The notes under the pieces were generated by a model. It was not told the DNA's origin. It saw only the letters and a list, made by a program, of their open reading frames with translations, and searched no databases. Below are positions 1-7,600 of a DNA stretch of 44,523 bases, piece by piece. Location of the stretch: contig CAIIXF020000043.1 of assembly GCA_903813345.2 (NCBI GenBank), forward strand, positions 1-44,523, in the 5' to 3' direction. A program made the translations under genes and the position numbers. This DNA is from Owenia fusiformis (lineage: Eukaryota; Annelida; Polychaeta; Sabellida; Oweniidae). The stretch's first letter is position 1. Every line of letters begins with the position of its first letter.

Positions 1-692
1 GGGGTCAGCCCAATCTATCATCAGGGTCAGGATTCTGACAAGGCAGTGGGTTTTGGGGCATGGTTGATAACTTAAGTGACATAAGTTTGAGGCATACACA
101 AACAAGAATAAATATGGAAAATTCACATTTGCTAAAATACCTAACTTGGACTATCTAGACTAGATCTAGTGTAATAGTCTTGAGTCAGCAATTTATCTTC
201 ATGATTTTTCATCCTTCTCACTCTCACGGCCTTGGATTTTCGCTGGATGTTTTATATTTCACACTTTGCGTATTCATTGAAAGATACTGTCACACAAACG
301 AAACAGTTTTTGATCTGTGACTATTACGGCAATCTTAATAAATATTCTTACCATTCAATGATACAAACATGAGCAATAAAGCCACTTTTCTAGTGCGAAA
401 TTTTAAGCAAGTCGATCATGGTTCCAAGATGGTGCGCGCGTAACTATTCTTGGAGCATGCATTATAATTTTTTCGTGAAAAATGATTTTGTGAATATAAC
501 GCCATATTTTGATAGTTATTGAGGAACAAACCTTGTCAAACTCGTATTATTCAACTTCTAATGTAATGTTTTTACTTTTCAATGCTTTTCTCAAAACATA
601 CATTGTCCAAATATGATGATATTAGAGAAAAACGGTGTACCCAATGGAAAACTCGCACGATGAACGTAATCCGGTGCGTAATTGAACATTTC
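1..692 (+). repeat. Diverged partial satellite monomer ('unit 0') left of the array
   Basis: No gene is visible in this AT-rich stretch. Read against monomer 1 it carries short matches in the same order and orientation. Flank-to-unit anchors: 51-59 to 932-939 (TTTGGGC-like), 74-79 to 957-962 (AAGTGA), 154-159 to 1100-1105 (TCTAGA), 167-171 to 1120-1124 (TAGTG), 228-235 to 1199-1206 (7 of 8), 235-247 to 1222-1234 (10 of 13), 334-339 to 1374-1379, 349-354 to 1401-1406 (TACCAT), 374-382 to 1417-1425 (CAATAAAGC, 9 of 9), 426-433 to 1476-1483 (AAGATGGT, 8 of 8), 591-599 to 1641-1649 (8 of 9), 628-636 to 1694-1702 (8 of 9), 685-692 to 1724-1731 (7 of 8). The span from 51 to 692 is about 160 bp shorter than its counterpart, so this copy has net deletions. 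Bases 1-50 match only weakly. The homology was judged by eye. Chance matching in AT-rich DNA is the alternative, but the shared order makes it unlikely. Confidence 0.75.
149..179. repeat. Imperfect palindrome in the left flank
   Basis: The core ACTAGATCTAGT at 159-170 is a perfect 12-bp palindrome. Outer arms GACTAT (149-154) and ATAGTC (174-179) pair around nearly the same centre, with a one-base offset. It aligns to the TCTAGA...TAGTG part of the monomer, which is not palindromic there. It therefore looks like a by-product of decay in this copy rather than a conserved element. Confidence 0.5.
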
Positions 693-732
693 ATGGAATT
701 ATTACGCCAAAAGTAGTGCGAAATGGCCTTTT

Positions 733-738
733 CACGTG
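733..738. promoter_or_regulatory. CACGTG E-box
   Basis: This perfect palindromic E-box sits in a TTCACGTGTT context, 40 bases into every unit. The core is bound by bHLH-zipper proteins of the MYC, USF, TFE and CLOCK type. It is only six bases, so occurrence is plain but function is unknown. Confidence 0.3.
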
Positions 739-818
739 TTGGCATAAAGTTTTGATGACATTTAAAGACATAGTTCCTCTTTCACGTATATTATCTCATG
801 GAAATGGGCATACCAGCG

Positions 819-830
819 CAAAGATCTTTG
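819..830. repeat. 12-bp perfect palindrome CAAAGATCTTTG
   Basis: A perfect palindrome with a central BglII site is present in every unit. No confident protein-binding match is offered. It lies about 75 bp upstream of the tandem nuclear-receptor site. Confidence 0.5.
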
Positions 831-904
831 TTCCGTGGTGAAGAAAAGCCATCAAACATTGTCTGAAGAGCAGATTTATCTCCGTAATTCTACTTTTAAC
901 ATGG

Positions 905-919
905 CGACCTTGACCTTGA
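905..919 (-). promoter_or_regulatory. Tandem nuclear-receptor monomer site (TCAAGGTCAAGGTCG on minus strand)
   Basis: The minus strand reads TCAAGGTCA followed directly by an overlapping second copy ending in G. TCAAGGTCA is the extended half-site of monomer-binding receptors of the SF-1/FTZ-F1 and ERR type. The two AGGTCA-like cores are directly repeated with no spacer. It is present once per unit. Occupancy is unknown. Confidence 0.45.
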
Positions 920-1108
920 AAAAATATAGCCATTTGGGCGATAATAGGTGATTCAAAAGTGAAAATGAGTGCTTTTTTCGTAGTTTTGCTTTGACCAAGC
1001 CTAGAAAAAAATCGAAGTGGTAAACCTACCCCCAATTTTTGATATTTTCGTTGTCTAGAAGTGTCCTAGATGATATCAAAGTTTAAGAAAATTTGTATGT
1101 CTAGAAAT

Positions 1109-1116
1109 ATTTTATA
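1109..1116 (-). promoter_or_regulatory. TATA-like element on minus strand
   Basis: The minus strand reads TATAAAAT at this spot. Upstream on the same strand lie the two X-box-like sites (1180-1219) and the CRE (1408-1417), an order compatible with a small promoter. Such words are common in 37% G+C DNA, so this is weak on its own. Confidence 0.22.
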
Positions 1117-1145
1117 AATTAGTGCCAATATGGTGGGTTTGGGTG

Positions 1146-1152
1146 TTTTTTT
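1146..1152 (+). repeat. T7 tract, main indel hotspot of the array
   Basis: Seven T in most units, eight T in units 17, 21, 27, 29, 38 and 39. It is the position that varies most often, as expected for replication slippage or for long-read homopolymer error. Confidence 0.85.
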
Positions 1153-1179
1153 GCTCTCATTTTTTACCCCATTTCTACG

Positions 1180-1193
1180 GTTGCCATGGCAAC
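1180..1193. promoter_or_regulatory. Perfect palindromic X-box (RFX-type site) GTTGCCATGGCAAC
   Basis: Fourteen bases form an exact palindrome and match the optimal dimeric RFX binding site: two GTTGCC half-sites separated by AT as read on each strand. RFX factors act on cilia genes and other targets across animals. The site is present in every unit examined. The corresponding part of diverged unit 0 (about 215-230) lacks it. The match is exact; binding in this genome is inferred. Confidence 0.6.
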
Positions 1194-1205
1194 TATAAGG
1201 CTTTG

Positions 1206-1219
1206 GTAACCATGCCAAC
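1206..1219. promoter_or_regulatory. Second X-box-like site GTAACCATGCCAAC
   Basis: It lies twelve bases after the perfect X-box. The left half GTAACC fits the RFX half-site, and the right half GCCAAC differs at one position from GGCAAC or GGTAAC. The pair could be a tandem RFX cluster or a decayed duplication of the first site. In unit 0 the segment holding it appears deleted between 235 and 236. Confidence 0.4.
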
Positions 1220-1312
1220 TTGATTTTTGAAGGACATCCACCTGATAGTAGTTGGGCCAAGTTTGATGGAAAATGGGCATGGTTTGATATGCTGGCAGTG
1301 ATGTTGATTGTG

Positions 1313-1374
1313 GCATGTAGTAAAACGGCAAAACAATGGTGGAGTCATACCATTATTTTGCCGCATTTTGATGC
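1313..1374. repeat. Imperfect hairpin, about 62 nt, with 15-base arms at the core
   Basis: The core arms are CGGCAAAACAATGGT (1326-1340) and ACCATTATTTTGCCG (1349-1363). They pair at 14 of 15 positions (single C-A mismatch) across an 8-base loop. Outside them AAAA (1322-1325) can pair with TTTT (1366-1369) past a two-base bulge, and GCAT (1313-1316) with ATGC (1371-1374). The total is about 22 pairs. It is present in every unit; unit 42 loses one A in the left arm. It could be a cruciform, a small RNA precursor-like fold, or a relic of a hairpin element. No transcript evidence is available. Confidence 0.6.
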
Positions 1375-1394
1375 TTAATTTTCAATTTATAATC

Positions 1395-1490
1395 GTTTGG
1401 TACCATCGTGACGTCACAATAAAGCGTCTGGCCTAATGATATGGGTACCAAATTGAAGAGGACGTGACAAGCTTTAAGATGGTACCAAAC
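1395..1490. repeat. 96-bp element bounded by 13-bp perfect inverted repeats, CRE inside
   Basis: GTTTGGTACCATC (1395-1407) and GATGGTACCAAAC (1478-1490) are exact reverse complements with 70 bp between. A further GGTACCAAA lies inside at 1444-1452. Wider arms GCATTTT (1363-1369) and AAAATGC (1511-1517) are roughly concentric. No target-site duplication was seen beside it, so a small transposon relic is possible but unproven. Confidence 0.6.
1408..1417. promoter_or_regulatory. Perfect CRE palindrome GTGACGTCAC
   Basis: The ten-base palindrome contains the full cAMP-response element TGACGTCA (1409-1416), bound by CREB/ATF bZIP dimers. It directly abuts the left inverted-repeat arm. Its central CpG could make binding methylation-sensitive. 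In unit 0 the aligned stretch (about 355-373) keeps the flanking TACCAT and CAATAAAGC words but not the CRE. Confidence 0.55.
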
Positions 1491-1614
1491 ATGTGGCCAT
1501 TCATTTGATTAAAATGCTAACTTGAACAAGCCCAAAAGGTGTGTCACTCCCCTACCCCATCCATTTTCAGGCCAGTGAAAAACACCAAAATCTCAAATAA
1601 TCCAGGCATCTTCA

Positions 1615-1633
1615 GGGGTCGTTTTTTGGCCCC
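1615..1633 (+). repeat. Short G/C hairpin with T-rich loop
   Basis: GGGGTC (1615-1620) can pair with GGCCCC (1628-1633), with one G-T wobble, around a 7-base loop containing six T. It is the most G/C-rich fold in the unit. Unit 34 loses one G. No role can be assigned. Confidence 0.35.
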
Positions 1634-4600
1634 GTTTTATTCAAAATATCATGTTTATGGATACCATTTTTATCAGAAATGTCTCAATTACCTAAAAACA
1701 GTTACACTAGTGCTGAATAAGAAAACATGTCTCCATTATGGAATTATTACGCCAAAAGTAGTGCGAAATGGCCTTTTCACGTGTTGGCATAAAGTTTTGA
1801 TGACATTTAAAGACATAGTTCCTCTTTCACGTATATTATCTCATGGAAATGGGCATACCAGCGCAAAGATCTTTGTTCCGTGGTGAAGAAAAGCCATCAA
1901 ACATTGTCTGAAGAGCAGATTTATCTCCGTAATTCTACTTTTAACATGGCGACCTTGACCTTGAAAAAATATAGCCATTTGGGCGATAATAGGTGATTCA
2001 AAAGTGAAAATGAGTGCTTTTTTCGTAGTTTTGCTTTGACCAAGCCTAGAAAAAAATCGAAGTGGTAAACCTACCCCCAATTTTTGATATTTTCGTTGTC
2101 TAGAAGTGTCCTAGATGATATCAAAGTTTAAGAAAATTTGTATGTCTAGAAATATTTTATAAATTAGTGCCAATATGGTGGGTTTGGGTGTTTTTTTGCT
2201 CTCATTTTTTACCCCATTTCTACGGTTGCCATGGCAACTATAAGGCTTTGGTAACCATGCCAACTTGATTTTTGAAGGACATCCACCTGATAGTAGTTGG
2301 GCCAAGTTTGATGGAAAATGGGCATGGTTTGATATGCTGGCAGTGATGTTGATTGTGGCATGTAGTAAAACGGCAAAACAATGGTGGAGTCATACCATTA
2401 TTTTGCCGCATTTTGATGCTTAATTTTCAATTTATAATCGTTTGGTACCATCGTGACGTCACAATAAAGCGTCTGGCCTAATGATATGGGTACCAAATTG
2501 AAGAGGACGTGACAAGCTTTAAGATGGTACCAAACATGTGGCCATTCATTTGATTAAAATGCTAACTTGAACAAGCCCAAAAGGTGTGTCACTCCCCTAC
2601 CCCATCCATTTTCAGGCCAGTGAAAAACACCAAAATCTCAAATAATCCAGGCATCTTCAGGGGTCGTTTTTTGGCCCCGTTTTATTCAAAATATCATGTT
2701 TATGGATACCATTTTTATCAGAAATGTCTCAATTACCTAAAAACAGTTACACTAGTGCTGAATAAGAAAACATGTCTCCATTATGGAATTATTACGCCAA
2801 AAGTAGTGCGAAATGGCCTTTTCACGTGTTGGCATAAAGTTTTGATGACATTTAAAGACATAGTTCCTCTTTCACGTATATTATCTCATGGAAATGGGCA
2901 TACCAGCGCAAAGATCTTTGTTCCGTGGTGAAGAAAAGCCATCAAACATTGTCTGAAGAGCAGATTTATCTCCGTAATTCTACTTTTAACATGGCGACCT
3001 TGACCTTGAAAAAATATAGCCATTTGGGCGATAATAGGTGATTCAAAAGTGAAAATGAGTGCTTTTTTCGTAGTTTTGCTTTGACCAAGCCTAGAAAAAA
3101 ATCGAAGTGGTAAACCTACCCCCAATTTTTGATATTTTCGTTGTCTAGAAGTGTCCTAGATGATATCAAAGTTTAAGAAAATTTGTATGTCTAGAAATAT
3201 TTTATAAATTAGTGCCAATATGGTGGGTTTGGGTGTTTTTTTGCTCTCATTTTTTACCCCATTTCTACGGTTGCCATGGCAACTATAAGGCTTTGGTAAC
3301 CATGCCAACTTGATTTTTGAAGGACATCCACCTGATAGTAGTTGGGCCAAGTTTGATGGAAAATGGGCATGGTTTGATATGCTGGCAGTGATGTTGATTG
3401 TGGCATGTAGTAAAACGGCAAAACAATGGTGGAGTCATACCATTATTTTGCCGCATTTTGATGCTTAATTTTCAATTTATAATCGTTTGGTACCATCGTG
3501 ACGTCACAATAAAGCGTCTGGCCTAATGATATGGGTACCAAATTGAAGAGGACGTGACAAGCTTTAAGATGGTACCAAACATGTGGCCATTCATTTGATT
3601 AAAATGCTAACTTGAACAAGCCCAAAAGGTGTGTCACTCCCCTACCCCATCCATTTTCAGGCCAGTGAAAAACACCAAAATCTCAAATAATCCAGGCATC
3701 TTCAGGGGTCGTTTTTTGGCCCCGTTTTATTCAAAATATCATGTTTATGGATACCATTTTTATCAGAAATGTCTCAATTACCTAAAAACAGTTACACTAG
3801 TGCTGAATAAGAAAACATGTCTCCATTATGGAATTATTACGCCAAAAGTAGTGCGAAATGGCCTTTTCACGTGTTGGCATAAAGTTTTGATGACATTTAA
3901 AGACATAGTTCCTCTTTCACGTATATTATCTCATGGAAATGGGCATACCAGCGCAAAGATCTTTGTTCCGTGGTGAAGAAAAGCCATCAAACATTGTCTG
4001 AAGAGCAGATTTATCTCCGTAATTCTACTTTTAACATGGCGACCTTGACCTTGAAAAAATATAGCCATTTGGGCGATAATAGGTGATTCAAAAGTGAAAA
4101 TGAGTGCTTTTTTCGTAGTTTTGCTTTGACCAAGCCTAGAAAAAAATCGAAGTGGTAAACCTACCCCCAATTTTTGATATTTTCGTTGTCTAGAAGTGTC
4201 CTAGATGATATCAAAGTTTAAGAAAATTTGTATGTCTAGAAATATTTTATAAATTAGTGCCAATATGGTGGGTTTGGGTGTTTTTTTGCTCTCATTTTTT
4301 ACCCCATTTCTACGGTTGCCATGGCAACTATAAGGCTTTGGTAACCATGCCAACTTGATTTTTGAAGGACATCCACCTGATAGTAGTTGGGCCAAGTTTG
4401 ATGGAAAATGGGCATGGTTTGATATGCTGGCAGTGATGTTGATTGTGGCATGTAGTAAAACGGCAAAACAATGGTGGAGTCATACCATTATTTTGCCGCA
4501 TTTTGATGCTTAATTTTCAATTTATAATCGTTTGGTACCATCGTGACGTCACAATAAAGCGTCTGGCCTAATGATATGGGTACCAAATTGAAGAGGACGT

Positions 4601-7600
4601 GACAAGCTTTAAGATGGTACCAAACATGTGGCCATTCATTTGATTAAAATGCTAACTTGAACAAGCCCAAAAGGTGTGTCACTCCCCTACCCCATCCATT
4701 TTCAGGCCAGTGAAAAACACCAAAATCTCAAATAATCCAGGCATCTTCAGGGGTCGTTTTTTGGCCCCGTTTTATTCAAAATATCATGTTTATGGATACC
4801 ATTTTTATCAGAAATGTCTCAATTACCTAAAAACAGTTACACTAGTGCTGAATAAGAAAACATGTCTCCATTATGGAATTATTACGCCAAAAGTAGTGCG
4901 AAATGGCCTTTTCACGTGTTGGCATAAAGTTTTGATGACATTTAAAGACATAGTTCCTCTTTCACGTATATTATCTCATGGAAATGGGCATACCAGCGCA
5001 AAGATCTTTGTTCCGTGGTGAAGAAAAGCCATCAAACATTGTCTGAAGAGCAGATTTATCTCCGTAATTCTACTTTTAACATGGCGACCTTGACCTTGAA
5101 AAAATATAGCCATTTGGGCGATAATAGGTGATTCAAAAGTGAAAATGAGTGCTTTTTTCGTAGTTTTGCTTTGACCAAGCCTAGAAAAAAATCGAAGTGG
5201 TAAACCTACCCCCAATTTTTGATATTTTCGTTGTCTAGAAGTGTCCTAGATGATATCAAAGTTTAAGAAAATTTGTATGTCTAGAAATATTTTATAAATT
5301 AGTGCCAATATGGTGGGTTTGGGTGTTTTTTTGCTCTCATTTTTTACCCCATTTCTACGGTTGCCATGGCAACTATAAGGCTTTGGTAACCATGCCAACT
5401 TGATTTTTGAAGGACATCCACCTGATAGTAGTTGGGCCAAGTTTGATGGAAAATGGGCATGGTTTGATATGCTGGCAGTGATGTTGATTGTGGCATGTAG
5501 TAAAACGGCAAAACAATGGTGGAGTCATACCATTATTTTGCCGCATTTTGATGCTTAATTTTCAATTTATAATCGTTTGGTACCATCGTGACGTCACAAT
5601 AAAGCGTCTGGCCTAATGATATGGGTACCAAATTGAAGAGGACGTGACAAGCTTTAAGATGGTACCAAACATGTGGCCATTCATTTGATTAAAATGCTAA
5701 CTTGAACAAGCCCAAAAGGTGTGTCACTCCCCTACCCCATCCATTTTCAGGCCAGTGAAAAACACCAAAATCTCAAATAATCCAGGCATCTTCAGGGGTC
5801 GTTTTTTGGCCCCGTTTTATTCAAAATATCATGTTTATGGATACCATTTTTATCAGAAATGTCTCAATTACCTAAAAACAGTTACACTAGTGCTGAATAA
5901 GAAAACATGTCTCCATTATGGAATTATTACGCCAAAAGTAGTGCGAAATGGCCTTTTCACGTGTTGGCATAAAGTTTTGATGACATTTAAAGACATAGTT
6001 CCTCTTTCACGTATATTATCTCATGGAAATGGGCATACCAGCGCAAAGATCTTTGTTCCGTGGTGAAGAAAAGCCATCAAACATTGTCTGAAGAGCAGAT
6101 TTATCTCCGTAATTCTACTTTTAACATGGCGACCTTGACCTTGAAAAAATATAGCCATTTGGGCGATAATAGGTGATTCAAAAGTGAAAATGAGTGCTTT
6201 TTTCGTAGTTTTGCTTTGACCAAGCCTAGAAAAAAATCGAAGTGGTAAACCTACCCCCAATTTTTGATATTTTCGTTGTCTAGAAGTGTCCTAGATGATA
6301 TCAAAGTTTAAGAAAATTTGTATGTCTAGAAATATTTTATAAATTAGTGCCAATATGGTGGGTTTGGGTGTTTTTTTGCTCTCATTTTTTACCCCATTTC
6401 TACGGTTGCCATGGCAACTATAAGGCTTTGGTAACCATGCCAACTTGATTTTTGAAGGACATCCACCTGATAGTAGTTGGGCCAAGTTTGATGGAAAATG
6501 GGCATGGTTTGATATGCTGGCAGTGATGTTGATTGTGGCATGTAGTAAAACGGCAAAACAATGGTGGAGTCATACCATTATTTTGCCGCATTTTGATGCT
6601 TAATTTTCAATTTATAATCGTTTGGTACCATCGTGACGTCACAATAAAGCGTCTGGCCTAATGATATGGGTACCAAATTGAAGAGGACGTGACAAGCTTT
6701 AAGATGGTACCAAACATGTGGCCATTCATTTGATTAAAATGCTAACTTGAACAAGCCCAAAAGGTGTGTCACTCCCCTACCCCATCCATTTTCAGGCCAG
6801 TGAAAAACACCAAAATCTCAAATAATCCAGGCATCTTCAGGGGTCGTTTTTTGGCCCCGTTTTATTCAAAATATCATGTTTATGGATACCATTTTTATCA
6901 GAAATGTCTCAATTACCTAAAAACAGTTACACTAGTGCTGAATAAGAAAACATGTCTCCATTATGGAATTATTACGCCAAAAGTAGTGCGAAATGGCCTT
7001 TTCACGTGTTGGCATAAAGTTTTGATGACATTTAAAGACATAGTTCCTCTTTCACGTATATTATCTCATGGAAATGGGCATACCAGCGCAAAGATCTTTG
7101 TTCCGTGGTGAAGAAAAGCCATCAAACATTGTCTGAAGAGCAGATTTATCTCCGTAATTCTACTTTTAACATGGCGACCTTGACCTTGAAAAAATATAGC
7201 CATTTGGGCGATAATAGGTGATTCAAAAGTGAAAATGAGTGCTTTTTTCGTAGTTTTGCTTTGACCAAGCCTAGAAAAAAATCGAAGTGGTAAACCTACC
7301 CCCAATTTTTGATATTTTCGTTGTCTAGAAGTGTCCTAGATGATATCAAAGTTTAAGAAAATTTGTATGTCTAGAAATATTTTATAAATTAGTGCCAATA
7401 TGGTGGGTTTGGGTGTTTTTTTGCTCTCATTTTTTACCCCATTTCTACGGTTGCCATGGCAACTATAAGGCTTTGGTAACCATGCCAACTTGATTTTTGA
7501 AGGACATCCACCTGATAGTAGTTGGGCCAAGTTTGATGGAAAATGGGCATGGTTTGATATGCTGGCAGTGATGTTGATTGTGGCATGTAGTAAAACGGCA

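Larger units (their letters stand above)
693..1737 (+). repeat. Reference monomer (unit 1)
   Basis: This first complete unit equals the majority sequence and is used below for motif positions; add the start of another unit minus 693 to find a motif elsewhere. G+C is 392 of 1,045 by hand count. It contains three KpnI-type GGTACC sites (1399, 1444, 1481), one HindIII site (1469) and one NcoI site inside the X-box. Near-repeats occur within it: ATGGAAATGGGCAT at 798-811 and ATGGAAAATGGGCAT at 1266-1280, and GGTACCAAA twice (1444 and 1481). No long open frame begins with ATG on either strand; the best found is 57 codons (minus strand, 1366 to 1193). The phase chosen marks the edge with the diverged flank and is not a claim about biological ends. 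Confidence 0.97.

Noticed and set aside
866-880. Hammerhead ribozyme core (CTGAAGA) as in self-cleaving satellites
   Set aside because: No following stem II plus GAAA and no matching cleavage-side arm was found. The same word on the minus strand near 1610 also lacks them.
1005-1055. Spliced-leader RNA signal: GGTAAAC donor-like word followed by AATTTTTGA Sm-like site
   Set aside because: The Sm-like site lies only about ten bases after the donor-like word, much closer than in known spliced-leader RNAs, and no convincing stem-loops surround it.
1066-1260. 64-codon minus-strand frame, extended to 84-99 codons in some units
   Set aside because: It opens at TTG with no internal ATG. The longer versions in units 30, 38, 39 and 42 arise from single-base indels that fuse two frames, as expected of sequencing error.
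693-1737. Tandem RNA gene repeat (5S rRNA, snRNA, tRNA or rDNA spacer)
   Set aside because: No 5S, U1, U2, U4, U5 or U6 core text and no tRNA A/B box pair was found on either strand.
1539-1886. 115-codon plus-strand frame recurring in most units
   Set aside because: It opens at GTG, not ATG; its C-terminal end overlaps an antisense frame; it has no recognisable domain; and it breaks at single-base indels (unit 34, 38). It repeats only because the DNA repeats.
1841-2080. 79-codon minus-strand frame recurring in most units
   Set aside because: It opens at TTG, overlaps the 115-codon frame antisense, has no domain, and is lost in units 27, 30, 38 and 39 by homopolymer indels.
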